Assembly: GCF_024723735.1 (NCBI RefSeq)
Contig: NZ_JANQDU010000005.1
Location: 181,962-245,961, forward strand
Direction of reading: 5' to 3'
DNA: 64,000 nucleotides
From: Frigidibacter sp. ROC022
GTDB taxonomy: Bacteria > Pseudomonadota > Alphaproteobacteria > Rhodobacterales > Rhodobacteraceae
Part shown: positions 35,842 to 44,962 of the stretch, piece by piece
How the letters are laid out: each line of letters starts with the position of its first letter
Numbering within the stretch: position 1 is the stretch's first letter
The notes under the pieces: model-generated
The model's database searches: none
Told to the model about the DNA's origin: nothing
Seen by the model: only the letters and a program-made list of their open reading frames with translations
Program-made: the position numbers and the translations under genes

Positions 35842-38800
35842 AATTGCTTCTCTCGGATTTGTTCTTGAGCCAGCCACGCGATGGCCGCTGGCTGCGCAGC
35901 TTCGTACCCGGCTTGGTCGGCCTGCACCGCGAGCAGAAGTTCGATCCTTTCCCTGGTGGTTGGTGGCGGGCGTAAACCAAGCGCGATCTCGGCGACAACA
36001 AGCGGCGCATCGACCAGGCCCCGCAAGTCGGGGTGGAATGCACTAAAGCCGGAAGGACGCCGCCGCGCCGCCAGCTCATGCAAAGACGGCGCGTTCGATG
36101 CCTGCCGACCGATGATCGCGCGTGCGTTTTCCAGCAGAAGTATCTCAGGATCCTGCAATCCTCGCGACAACCCACCGAGGCGCTGCGCCAGCCCCAGGAT
36201 GGCGAGGGGAGAAATCTCCTGCAGTGCGAGGGCAACATGCCCTTCCAAGGCGGGGCGCAGGCGCAGGATATCTGCGGCCCGTGCGGTCACGGCGTCACGG
36301 GCCTGTTCGTCGGCCTTGTCGGCAAGTGCTGGCAACGCGGCCAATCTTGCGCGCAGCTCCTCCGCCTCGCCGGCAAATCCCTTCGCCCAATCCTTGGGGC
36401 TGATAAAGGACCACTGCGGCCCACCATGCAGATCCAGGGACAGAGCATCGTCGAGATCAGAGGGAGCGACCCGAAACAACAAACGAACGGCCGCAGAAGG
36501 TACCTTCGCCAAAGCGTGCACCTCGTCCAGAGCCGAAGGTGAAACACCGTTCGCAAACAACAACTCACAGAGCGTCGCCAGACGGGATAGATCGTCTACG
36601 CCATCGCGTTTCTGGAAATGGTTGGCATAGTGAGCGATACGGTCGTCCCGTCGGGGCGCGTTCTGCCCCGCGGCCTCCGCAGGTTCGGGCCGCACAAAGG
36701 GTCGTGGAGCCCGCATAGGCACGCCACCTTTGCGCGGCAATAGAAACCAACGCCCGTCGCCCAAGTGCGAAAGTTCGCGGGCACCGGTGAATTCCACGCG
36801 AGTGGGGTCGTCGAGATCGACCGCGGTAATTTCGAGCGAGGGATCATGGACCGGTATCCCGTCTTGAAGAACCAAGACATCCTCTCCCACAAGTCGCGTT
36901 TCTCCCAGCACATGGCGAACGCAAAGACGAGGTGATTGATCGCCCACCGTAACGACACGTAGCCGTAGCTCGGCATCGGCTCCACCTGCTACGAGCATTT
37001 CCTCCAAGAGCAGTCGAAAGGCCGAAAGCGGCTGTTCGGTCGTGACCCGCACACCGATGATTGGCGCATTGCGCGCCAATGAGCTGTGCAATCGAATTCG
37101 AAGATCCGTCGGTCGTCCTTCAGCAGGAACGATCCGCCAGTCCTTCAGGGTCTGCATGGGGATGTCACGGTTTTCCGCCAGACTCTCTCCATCCACGTTC
37201 CGAAACTCGCCCCGAGGACACGGCAGATCCAGCAACCAAGGCAATGGTGGCGCCCCGTCAGGACCGGCCAAAGCAAGGGACAATCGCGATTGTTCCACTA
37301 CGGATGTCCCAAATTTCGCTTCCAGGACACCGTCAGCGTCGGGCCGTTGTGGATCGCCCGACCCTACACAAACGACCCAACCCTGCGGCACGCCCTCGAA
37401 GCGTATTCGCCTTAACGGGTCCCTCTCGCTCGTCATTTCTCGCACGGAGAACGCGGCCGGCACCATGTTCACCGTGACGCGCGCGCCAACTCCGTTGTCT
37501 TCCCGGGCAGCAAAGGTGACACGGCCAATCGTCGACTCAGACGGAGCTCCGACTTGCCATACTGGGCTACCTGCAACCTGGTGACGCAAATTCGCTCCGG
37601 CCAACGGTCTAAGTCCTCGGCCAGGATGCCGGTGCAGGATCGTCGGCACGCCGCGATGCACTGGCGCGCCACGACTGTCGACCACACGATACTCCAGGGG
37701 ACCGCTTGAAAGTATCTCCTCGCGAGAGTCTTCATCGGCCCCAGTTTCGATCCGCGCATTTCCCCCAGAAACCAGAACCCGTCCCCTACCCGACAGCCTC
37801 CAGATCGCCCCTCCGGGAACCGACCCATCGGGTTCCGCAACAAGAGTTCCAGTGCAGATGGGTGTCTTTCCTTCTTTGACCAAGAGCCACACATGCGAAT
37901 CGCGCGTCCGCAAGGTGGCATTTCCGGCATAAGCCAGCGCCTGAGCCTTGGTCTCACCCATGTCCGCCAGTCGCCAGAAGGTTGGCCCTGCGCCGATCTC
38001 GACCGCCTCTCCACCAGCGAGCCGCACCCGGCCAATGAACGTGCCATCAGCCATAGCCATGAGGTCAGCCCCGGTTTCCAGAGGAAAACGGAATCGCGCC
38101 GTGCGGCGTCCGCTGATCCGCCGACTCTGCCAAGGTCGATCGGGCCCTTCACGGTCGAGCGCGAAGAGAAGGTCCGGAACCGCCGAAGCCAGCGGGCCGA
38201 CCGGCGCCAGCCGCAGCCTGCGGCGCTCCGGCTCGATGCCCTGTACCAATTGCGGCCCGATCTCCGCGACCTCTTCGATTTCGATCCATGGTGTCCACGT
38301 ACCGTCATCGCCGCGACGCAACACGCGCGTCAGCGGATCCGCAACCAAACCGTGTCTGGAAGATACACGGACCGCATCGGACAACAGGCTGCGCGCCGCG
38401 TCTCCATCGAGCCGCAACGAAAGGCCATCGCGCCAGCCTGGCTTGACCCGATCAAGAAAGGGCTCGACATCCTGCGCCAACATACTGTCGGGCGCCAGTT
38501 CCCGAAGTTCGAGCACCTCGAAGGCGAAATCCACGAATAGCGCGTGGAATTCTCGCGTCCGGTAGCCCACCGGCAGGCGTCGAGTGCGCTGCGCCGCAAA
38601 TCCGAGCGCAACCTCCCGCGGGCAACCCAGCCCAATCCGCGACAAGTCAGCCACCAGGCCGACGAGCGCGGCGCGGTAGCCGCCATTCTTTTCGCTCAGA
38701 AGCCTGACCGGAATCCCGCCTTCCGCGGCTATGGCGCGCAAATACTGCGTGCCGCTCTCCAACCGCCGAACGGAGCGGCCCATGTACGTAAGCCCCGTGG

Positions 38801-39077
38801 CCGTAATCTCGCGCAGCTGTTGCTGGGGAAGTGACACACGCAGCGCCTGCGTCAGGAATTCCCAGGACAGTGTGCCGCCGTCGTATTCTTTTCTGTACCG
38901 CTCCGCTGCCCAAAGCACAAAAGGCGCAGCCGCAATTCGCAAATGGCCGAGTTTAAGGCTCTCTCCGACCATTTTTTCGAGTTGGAAGTATTGTTCTTCA
39001 TCCAAACGGTAGGCGTGCAGTGGGCGACCGTCTGGATCAATGCCGGTACGGCTGACAAACTCTTGCAAAACTGTCAC
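35838..39077 (-). CDS. druH: Druantia type III-like protein DruH
   Basis: About 1079 residues. I chose a GTG at 39077 (VTVLQEFVSRTGIDPDG) because GGAAG lies 7 nt upstream; the ATG at 39107 has no Shine-Dalgarno sequence. No enzymatic motif is visible: the N-terminal part is helical (REITATGLTYMGRSVRRLES), the middle is beta-rich with many short strands, and the last 200 residues are helical. In Druantia type III a druE helicase is preceded by such a large uncharacterised druH, which is the main basis for the call. First gene of the operon. Confidence 0.62.
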   Translation of the reverse strand: MTVLQEFVSRTGIDPDGRPLHAYRLDEEQYFQLEKMVGESLKLGHLRIAAAPFVLWAAERYRKEYDGGTLSWEFLTQALRVSLPQQQLREITATGLTYMGRSVRRLESGTQYLRAIAAEGGIPVRLLSEKNGGYRAALVGLVADLSRIGLGCPREVALGFAAQRTRRLPVGYRTREFHALFVDFAFEVLELRELAPDSMLAQDVEPFLDRVKPGWRDGLSLRLDGDAARSLLSDAVRVSSRHGLVADPLTRVLRRGDDGTWTPWIEIEEVAEIGPQLVQGIEPERRRLRLAPVGPLASAVPDLLFALDREGPDRPWQSRRISGRRTARFRFPLETGADLMAMADGTFIGRVRLAGGEAVEIGAGPTFWRLADMGETKAQALAYAGNATLRTRDSHVWLLVKEGKTPICTGTLVAEPDGSVPGGAIWRLSGRGRVLVSGGNARIETGADEDSREEILSSGPLEYRVVDSRGAPVHRGVPTILHRHPGRGLRPLAGANLRHQVAGSPVWQVGAPSESTIGRVTFAAREDNGVGARVTVNMVPAAFSVREMTSERDPLRRIRFEGVPQGWVVCVGSGDPQRPDADGVLEAKFGTSVVEQSRLSLALAGPDGAPPLPWLLDLPCPRGEFRNVDGESLAENRDIPMQTLKDWRIVPAEGRPTDLRIRLHSSLARNAPIIGVRVTTEQPLSAFRLLLEEMLVAGGADAELRLRVVTVGDQSPRLCVRHVLGETRLVGEDVLVLQDGIPVHDPSLEITAVDLDDPTRVEFTGARELSHLGDGRWFLLPRKGGVPMRAPRPFVRPEPAEAAGQNAPRRDDRIAHYANHFQKRDGVDDLSRLATLCELLFANGVSPSALDEVHALAKVPSAAVRLLFRVAPSDLDDALSLDLHGGPQWSFISPKDWAKGFAGEAEELRARLAALPALADKADEQARDAVTARAADILRLRPALEGHVALALQEISPLAILGLAQRLGGLSRGLQDPEILLLENARAIIGRQASNAPSLHELAARRRPSGFSAFHPDLRGLVDAPLVVAEIALGLRPPPTTRERIELLLAVQADQAGYEAAQPAAIAWLAQEQIREKQL

Positions 39078-39107
39078 TTTTCGTCTTCCTGCCCCGAATC
39101 CAATCAT

Positions 39108-39722
39108 GTCTTCGAGGCCGAGGAGATGCAAGATAATCTTCTGCAGAATCACGCAGCACAATTCCTCCCATGCCCTTGGAAGTACGGGTAACAGGACAAC
39201 AATGGACAAAAACCGTCCTGAAACATAGGCAAGGTAACTATTGGGTTGTTGATGAAGTGAACATATTGCGAAAATTTTCCCGACATAGTGTTGTCGCGCG
39301 CCATTTGGATCCACAACGGCGAGTCGAAATCGAGGCTGCACGTGGCTACGCGGCACAAATCTCGAAAGAGATTCATTTCGTGGTTTCAGCCTGATAGCCC
39401 AATCGGGTTTGAGCAGTTTGGCCGCAGCGTTGTACAAGAGAACGAAATGACCCGCCTAAAACACCGCACAATAACGCCGCAAATCGCTTGCGACTTGGCT
39501 GGAATGAACTTCGCAGAACGCGACTATTTCACCCTGTGCCCGAGCGAGTAGACGCTGAATGTAAGTTTGCTCCTCTTGTGTGGTATTGGCCCACTCAAAG
39601 TCCTGGTAGACAGCACCGGCATCAAGACGGTGGGCGAAAGTGAGTGGAACGCACGAGAGCATGGCGGGCCCAAGCAACGCCAAAGCGCAAGGTACATATC
39701 GGAATTGACGAAAGTATGCTAA
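39108..39722. promoter_or_regulatory. Upstream region of the defence operon
   Basis: AT-richer than the flanks and without a convincing long gene. It must hold the druH promoter on the minus strand. Visible elements are the palindrome GAAAATTTTC (39270-39279) and, directly beside it, CGACA-TAGTGT-TGTCG (39281-39296), candidates for regulator binding. A 75-codon minus frame (39456-39683, TTG start, hydrophobic head then AHRLDAGAVYQDFEW) looks like a short secreted peptide or remnant; I do not call it a gene. Confidence 0.4.
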
Positions 39723-39728
39723 GTGCGG

Positions 39729-39833
39729 GTGGTGAAGGTCACGACTAGCAATGTGGATGACGCACCGGTTATCCCGGAGCTATTCGAACACGTTCCACCG
39801 GATCAGACCGTCGGATCGGTGACCGCAGGCGAA
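39729..39833 (+). pseudogene. IS5-type transposase remnant
   Basis: VKVTTSNVDDAPVIPELFEH then VPPDQTVGSVTA closely follows the catalytic-core segment of IS5-group transposases, where the usual sequence ends GSVTADGAYDT with the second catalytic Asp. Here the Asp is lost (TAGEG) and both ends of the gene are missing. It marks the right edge of the defence island and shows past IS activity; inverted repeats were not found. Confidence 0.7.
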
Positions 39834-39937
39834 GGTCGTGTCCCGCGAAGTGGTGCAGGAACTTGCGTCCACCTGTTTCTTCATCGCTGGTGTTGTGCGT
39901 TCACTGAGCGGCGCCCCGGCAACGCGACCGGCGTGGG

Positions 39938-41014
39938 TCAAGCCGTTGCCAGCCTCTGCCCGGATTCGGCATCAAAGTAGTGCAGATTCTCCGTGGCATA
40001 GATCAGCGGGATCGGGGTGCCTGCCGTCAGTCGCAGGTTCGGATCGAGCCGCGCGGTCACTTCATGTGAACCGAAGCTGCAGATCGCCATCAGATCCGAG
40101 CCGAGCGGTTCGAACACTTCGGGAACCACCTGGATCATCTCGTCCCCCTGCGCCGCAATCGACAAGTGCTCGGGACGGACGCCCACATCGATGCGCGCTC
40201 CCTCGGCCGCGGCGATCTCGCCCAGGGGCAGCGCCTGATCCCCCACTCGCAATCGAGGCACATCTCCGGAACGGTCCAGGACGCCCGTCAAAATGTTCAT
40301 CTGTGGCGAGCCGATGAATTCTCCGACAAAACGCGTCGCAGGCCTGGAGTAGAGCTCCATCGGCGCTCCCTGCTGCACGATATGGCCGCCGCGCAGCACC
40401 ACGACACGATCCGCAAGCGTCATCGCCTCTGTCTGATCGTGCGTGACGTAGATCATCGTCGTGCGGAGCATGGCGTGAAGCCGCTTGATCTGAGTGCGCA
40501 TTTCGACCCGAAGCTTGGCATCGAGGTTCGACAATGGTTCGTCGAACAGGAAGACCGCGGGCTCGCGCACGATCGCCCGTCCCATGGCGACCCGCTGCCG
40601 CTGCCCCCCCGAGAGCTGGCCGGGCTTCCGGTCGAGAAGATCCGAAATCTGCAGAACACCCGCCGCGCGTTCGATCCGCTCGTTGATTTCGGAGGGCTTG
40701 AAACCGCGCATCTTGAGGCCGAACCCGATATTGGCGCGAACCGTCATATGTGGATAGAGCGCATAATCCTGGAACACCATCGCCACGTCCCGGTCGCGCG
40801 GTTCAAGTTCGTTGACCACGCGACCGCCGATCGACAACGCCCCATCGGTGATCTCTTCAAGCCCCGCGATCATCCTCAGCATGGTTGACTTCCCGCAGCC
40901 GGAAGGGCCGACAAAGGCGACGAACTCCCCATCGGCGACGTCAAGATCCACACCGTGTATGGCGCGCACGGACCCATAGTCCTTGACGATGCTGCGTAAC
41001 GAAATCCCTGCCAT
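39938..41014 (-). CDS. Sugar ABC transporter ATP-binding protein, UgpC/MalK type
   Basis: A 358-residue ATPase with C-terminal TOBE domain. Walker [10 protein letters not shown] is near residues 35-43, signature [14 protein letters not shown], Walker [12 protein letters not shown], switch [10 protein letters not shown]. The C-terminal [12 protein letters not shown] is the regulatory TOBE segment. It is transcribed divergently from the GntR-led sugar operon, which has a binding protein and two permeases but no ATPase, so this gene completes that importer. A shared operator lies between the two starts. Confidence 0.92.
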   Translation of the reverse strand: MAGISLRSIVKDYGSVRAIHGVDLDVADGEFVAFVGPSGCGKSTMLRMIAGLEEITDGALSIGGRVVNELEPRDRDVAMVFQDYALYPHMTVRANIGFGLKMRGFKPSEINERIERAAGVLQISDLLDRKPGQLSGGQRQRVAMGRAIVREPAVFLFDEPLSNLDAKLRVEMRTQIKRLHAMLRTTMIYVTHDQTEAMTLADRVVVLRGGHIVQQGAPMELYSRPATRFVGEFIGSPQMNILTGVLDRSGDVPRLRVGDQALPLGEIAAAEGARIDVGVRPEHLSIAAQGDEMIQVVPEVFEPLGSDLMAICSFGSHEVTARLDPNLRLTAGTPIPLIYATENLHYFDAESGQRLATA

Positions 41015-41047
41015 GGCGCGTTGGTCCCTCCAGTTCGAAATGCCCTT

Positions 41048-41087
41048 GCATTATCGATATCCGGCATGTTATCGATATTGATAATGC
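41048..41087. promoter_or_regulatory. 40-bp imperfect palindrome between divergent ATPase and GntR genes
   Basis: GCATTATC (41048-41055) and GATAATGC (41080-41087) are perfect 8-bp arms. Inside, TTATCGATAT occurs twice, 18 bp apart (41051-41060 and 41069-41078), and the second copy is half of TTATCGATATTGATAA. The element lies between the two divergent starts, where a GntR repressor controlling both would bind. Assignment to the adjacent regulator is by position. Confidence 0.68.
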
Positions 41088-41116
41088 GAAGCAAGCCACG
41101 AGATCGGAACCGGCAA

Positions 41117-41824
41117 ATGGCCGCGGAGAGTTTTGATACACCGACCACGACCGGCAGAGCACTCCGCCCCTCGGCCCGACGCAGCCATCAGGTATTCGAA
41201 GCCCTGCAGCAGGAAATCGTGCTGGGCACCCTGGAGCCCTCAAGCGCTCTGACAGAGCTCGATCTTGCCCAGCGTTTCGGCTGTAGCCAGGGCACGATCC
41301 GCGAAGCCTTGATGCGGCTCAACGAAGAAGGGCTGGTCAACCGGCAACCCAATCGGGGGACCTATGTCGCGCCCTGTGCCGCCGACGATGCCCGCGCCCT
41401 GCTGGAAATCCGCCGCGGCATCGAATGCAACCACCTCGTCCGGGTGGTGGCGAGCACCGACGCCACCTTGCTCGGAGAGCTGCGCGCAAGTCTGGATGCG
41501 ATGCGCAATGCGGCCCGTGACGGCGATGAATACCGGCTGTCGACACATGACCGCGGATTTCACGCGCGGATTTTCGCTGCGGCCGACCTGCCGCTTCTGG
41601 CCCCGATCCTGAACCGCTGCCTGATCCATAACCATCGCTACAAGATCCTGAACTCTCAACCCAACCGTGCGCTGGAAGAAACGGCCGAGCGGCATGTTCC
41701 GATCATCTCGGCTCTTGCCCAGGGCGACGTCGATCAATTGCGCCAACTGCTGGATCACCACATCACGACCATCGTGGATTTCGGTCCTGATCTGCGCGCG
41801 GATAATCCCGGAAAGCAACCATGA
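41117..41824 (+). CDS. GntR-family transcriptional regulator (FadR subfamily)
   Basis: A 235-residue regulator. The winged helix has TELDLAQRFGCSQGTIREAL and LVNRQPNRGTYVA; the helical FCD domain follows with EIRRGIECN, HDRGFHARIF and the metal-site-like DHHITTIVDF. The ATG at 41117 (MAAESFD) follows GGAAC; an earlier ATG at 41084 lies in the palindrome and is unlikely. It leads a seven-gene operon, and its stop overlaps the esterase start. Confidence 0.88.
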   Translation: MAAESFDTPTTTGRALRPSARRSHQVFEALQQEIVLGTLEPSSALTELDLAQRFGCSQGTIREALMRLNEEGLVNRQPNRGTYVAPCAADDARALLEIRRGIECNHLVRVVASTDATLLGELRASLDAMRNAARDGDEYRLSTHDRGFHARIFAAADLPLLAPILNRCLIHNHRYKILNSQPNRALEETAERHVPIISALAQGDVDQLRQLLDHHITTIVDFGPDLRADNPGKQP

Positions 41825-42723
41825 CACGTCAAAGCCTCTCGATGGAGCCGGTTCTCGAACGGCTCGCACGCGAGGATGCCGGATTGGGGGACCCGACCCG
41901 GCTTGCGCCCCGTCTCGGTCGCGCCCTGGCCGAAATGGTCAACTTCCGCTGGAACACCGACCTGCCTCCGCTGGAGGCGCGGACGGTGCTGATCGGCGGG
42001 TTGCCCGCGCGGCTCGTGACCCCTGCAAACGACGACGGGCGCCATGCGATCCTGCATGTGCATGGGGGCGGTTGGGCATTTTGTTCGGCGATGACACATG
42101 AGGGAGCGGCACGGCGACTTGCCATTGCCTGTGGCTGTCCGGTGCTCACCTTCGACTATCGTCTTGCGCCCGAGCACCCCTTTCCTGCCGGACTCGACGA
42201 CATCGAAACGGCCTGGGAGGCACGTGACAGAACCAGGGGATGGAGCATCGCGGGCGACAGTGCCGGCGCCAACCTTGCACTGGCGCTGATGCTGCGCCGG
42301 ATCGCGGCCGGGGCAGACCTGCCGCAAATGGGGCTCTTGTTCTACGGCGTCTACGGCGCGGATTTCGAAACGCCTTCCTACCGGACCTATGCCGATGGGC
42401 CGGGCCTCACCCGGGACAAGATGCGGCGCTACTGGGACTGGTATTGCCCGACCGAACACCGCCGCGACGCAACGGCCGCTCCGCTGGCCGCGGATGACGG
42501 GGTTCTGCGTGCCCTGCCCCCGCTCTACCTGAACGCCGCCGAGATCGATCCGTTGAGCTCGGACAGCGACCAGCTGGCGGCGCGCCTGCACGCCCTGGGG
42601 CGCAGCGACCCCTACGATCGCGTCGAAGGCGTCGTTCACGGTTTCATGCAGATGGGCAGCGTCCTGCCCGAGGCCCGCGCCGCCTTCGAGCGTGCGGGAG
42701 AAGTATTTCAACGGACCGTCTGA
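41821..42723 (+). CDS. Alpha/beta hydrolase, hormone-sensitive-lipase-like esterase
   Basis: A 300-residue cytoplasmic esterase. Oxyanion motif HVHGGGWAF at about residue 80 and nucleophile elbow GDSAGAN at about 149-155; the triad Asp is in EIDPLSSD and the His in VVHGFMQMG. This is the bacterial HSL/family IV pattern. It overlaps gntR by 4 bp. In a sugar-uptake operon it may remove an acyl group from an esterified sugar; that substrate is inferred. Confidence 0.85.
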   Translation: MTRQSLSMEPVLERLAREDAGLGDPTRLAPRLGRALAEMVNFRWNTDLPPLEARTVLIGGLPARLVTPANDDGRHAILHVHGGGWAFCSAMTHEGAARRLAIACGCPVLTFDYRLAPEHPFPAGLDDIETAWEARDRTRGWSIAGDSAGANLALALMLRRIAAGADLPQMGLLFYGVYGADFETPSYRTYADGPGLTRDKMRRYWDWYCPTEHRRDATAAPLAADDGVLRALPPLYLNAAEIDPLSSDSDQLAARLHALGRSDPYDRVEGVVHGFMQMGSVLPEARAAFERAGEVFQRTV

Positions 42724-42753
42724 GGAGAACGGTCAACCCATGGGAGAAGCACG

Positions 42754-43974
42754 ATGAAACGGATGATTAGGACCTTCGGATTTGCGTCGGGACTGGCCAT
42801 GGCGGCCGGGCTCGCGCATGCAGACAGCACGGTGCATTTCTGGTATCACTTCGACAATGCCGACAATCCGATGAGCGGGCTGGTCGCCAAGTTCGAAGAG
42901 GAAAATCCCGGCATCAAGATCGATGCCCAGAACGTGCCCTGGAACAGCTACTACGACCAGCTCTACACCGCCATCGTGGGGGGCAATGCGCCCGACGCGG
43001 CGATGGTCAAGATGTTCGCGCAACCGCGTTTGATCGAAATGGGTGCGCTCGAACCGATCGACGAGCAACTCTCGAACTGGGCGGGCAAGTCGCAGATCGA
43101 CGACAACTTGTTCAAGCTGACGCAGGCGGCCGATGGCAAGCACTACTATCTGCCGGTCCAATACGTGATCCTCTACCTCTACTACCGCACCGACATGTTC
43201 GATGAACTGGGTCTGACCCCGCCGGAAACCTGCGAGGAGTTCGAGGATGTCGCCAAGAAGCTCACCCGCGACACCGATGGCGACGGCACGCCCGATGTCT
43301 ACGGCTTCGGCTTTCGCGGCGGGAAGGGTGGCCACGATCAGTGGGCGAGCTTCACCCTCGGCCGTGAGGGTGTGAGCCTGACGAAGGGCCTGACCTCTGA
43401 TGCCGGCGTCGCAGGCACGCAATTCGTGCAGGATCTGTTCCGGGTGGACCACGTCTTCCCGCCGTCCGCTCCGAATGACGGGTTCTCGGAGATCATCGGT
43501 GCCTTCAAAGCGGGCAAGACCGCGATGACGATCCACCATATCGGCTCGGCGAATGGAATGGTCGAGGCCCTGGGCGACAAGGTCTCTGCCGTGCCGGTGC
43601 CCGAATGCGGCGGCGGTCGCTGGACGGCGTTCGGTGACGAGAGCACCGCGATCTTCTCGAGCGCAGAGGACAAGGAAGCCGCCTGGAAGTGGATCTCGTT
43701 CCTTTCAAGCCCGGGCAACAACGCCGCGTTCAACGAGGCGACGGGCCAGCTGCCGGTGGTGAAATCGGATGCCGACAGCTGGACACTCCAGCCCAAGCGT
43801 TTCGTGCAGGCCACGGTCGCCTCCCTGCCCTTCGCGCACCTCTATCCGAACGTCTCCCAGACCTCGGACTTCGTGAACACGGTCTGGCCCACCGCGATGC
43901 AGCGGGTTCTGACCGGTGAGATCACACCCAGGCAGATGAACGAGGAAATCGCCGAACTCTACGACGGGGACTGA
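42754..43974 (+). CDS. Sugar ABC transporter substrate-binding protein
   Basis: A 406-residue periplasmic protein (SBP family 1). The signal peptide (MKRMIRTF, then FASGLAMAAGLAHA) is cleaved near residue 23. The mature protein starts DSTVHFWYHFDNADNPMSGL and shows the family pattern KFEEENPGIKID and NAPDAAMV. GGGAGAAGC precedes the ATG. A strong hairpin with T-run follows the gene, which suggests higher expression than the permeases. Ligand unknown; neighbours suggest a modified or acylated sugar. Confidence 0.9.
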   Translation: MKRMIRTFGFASGLAMAAGLAHADSTVHFWYHFDNADNPMSGLVAKFEEENPGIKIDAQNVPWNSYYDQLYTAIVGGNAPDAAMVKMFAQPRLIEMGALEPIDEQLSNWAGKSQIDDNLFKLTQAADGKHYYLPVQYVILYLYYRTDMFDELGLTPPETCEEFEDVAKKLTRDTDGDGTPDVYGFGFRGGKGGHDQWASFTLGREGVSLTKGLTSDAGVAGTQFVQDLFRVDHVFPPSAPNDGFSEIIGAFKAGKTAMTIHHIGSANGMVEALGDKVSAVPVPECGGGRWTAFGDESTAIFSSAEDKEAAWKWISFLSSPGNNAAFNEATGQLPVVKSDADSWTLQPKRFVQATVASLPFAHLYPNVSQTSDFVNTVWPTAMQRVLTGEITPRQMNEEIAELYDGD

Positions 43975-43990
43975 TCCCCATCCGCAATCG

Positions 43991-44021
43991 GGGCGCGCGC
44001 AAAGTTCGTGCGCGCCCTTTT
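43991..44021 (+). terminator. Intrinsic terminator-like attenuator after the binding protein
   Basis: GGGCGCGC (43991-43998) pairs with GCGCGCCC (44010-44017) around an 11-nt loop, followed by TTTT at 44018-44021. It lies between the binding-protein stop and the first permease start. Partial termination here would give excess binding protein relative to membrane subunits. Confidence 0.7.
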
Positions 44022-44047
44022 CCAGCCTGCCCTGATTGGCCTCGAAC

Positions 44048-44962
44048 ATGACAAGACCAGAGCTTTCCATCTCCCCACCGCGGCGTGGGCTGGGGCGTCG
44101 CGTGCTGCCCTACGCGATGCTGTCGCCGGCCGTGCTGGTCACATTGGCAATCGTCTTCTTGCCGATGCTGCAAACCGCATGGATGAGCCTGCATGACTAC
44201 GTGCTCTTTCGGCCGAATGTCTTCGATTTCGTCGGGTTCAAGAACTTCAAGGCGGCGCTGCAGGACGAGGTTTTCTGGATATCGCTGCGCCACACCGCAA
44301 TATGGATGGCGGCGACGATCCCGGCGCAGTTGCTGCTGGGCCTGATCACGGCCCTCCTTCTGAACCAGGAATTTTCCTGGCGGCCGCTGGCGCGTGCGCT
44401 GGTGATCATTCCCTGGGCCCTGCCATCGGTCGTGATCGCATTGATGTGGGTCTGGATATACGACAGCAACTATGGCATCGCCAATGAGTTCCTGCTGCGT
44501 GTCGGCCTGATACAAAAGGCAATTCCCTGGCTTGCCGATCCCCAAACCGCTCTCGCCGCGATCATTGTCACGCTGACATGGCAGGGCTTTCCTTTCTTCG
44601 CCGTGATGATCCTGGCCGGATTGCAATCCATCCCGCGCAGCTACTACGAGGCAGCATCGATCGACGGCGCCTCGACATGGCGCCAATTCTGGCACATCAC
44701 GCTTCCCGGTATCTCGGGCGTGGTTGCGACCGCGGTCCTGTTGCGGCTGATCTGGGTGGCCAACAGCTTTGACGTGATCTTCGTGATGACCGGCGGAGGC
44801 CCCGGCTACTCGACCTACACGCTCCCGCTCTACGCATTCATCAAGGCACGCACGAACCTCGATTTCGGCTATGGCTCGGCTGTCGCGGTTCTGTTTACCG
44901 CAATGCTGATGGTCGTTGTCGTCTTCTACCTGCGCCGGGCCAGAAACGCGGTGTCCACATGA
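44048..44962 (+). CDS. Sugar ABC transporter permease, MalF type
   Basis: A 304-residue CUT1 permease with six predicted membrane segments; the first (LSPAVLVTLAIVFLPML) is near residues 25-41. The EAA loop reads EAASIDGASTWRQFWHI near residue 200. The ATG at 44048 (MTRPEL) is used rather than an in-frame TTG upstream. It overlaps the next permease by 4 bp. Confidence 0.92.
   Translation: MTRPELSISPPRRGLGRRVLPYAMLSPAVLVTLAIVFLPMLQTAWMSLHDYVLFRPNVFDFVGFKNFKAALQDEVFWISLRHTAIWMAATIPAQLLLGLITALLLNQEFSWRPLARALVIIPWALPSVVIALMWVWIYDSNYGIANEFLLRVGLIQKAIPWLADPQTALAAIIVTLTWQGFPFFAVMILAGLQSIPRSYYEAASIDGASTWRQFWHITLPGISGVVATAVLLRLIWVANSFDVIFVMTGGGPGYSTYTLPLYAFIKARTNLDFGYGSAVAVLFTAMLMVVVVFYLRRARNAVST

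Noticed and set aside
20643..39077. DISARM, BREX or Dpd assignment for the defence operon
   Set aside because: No PglZ, BrxL, DrmB, DrmC or 7-deazaguanine (DpdA-C) genes are present. The size of the DUF1998 helicase and its large partner fit Druantia III better.
39456..39683. 75-codon minus-strand frame as a gene
   Set aside because: TTG start, no Shine-Dalgarno sequence, no recognised domain; mentioned only within the intergenic entry.
14848..39900. Attachment-site repeats defining an integrated element
   Set aside because: I found no second copy of the tRNA 3' end and no integrase, so no att sites are called.
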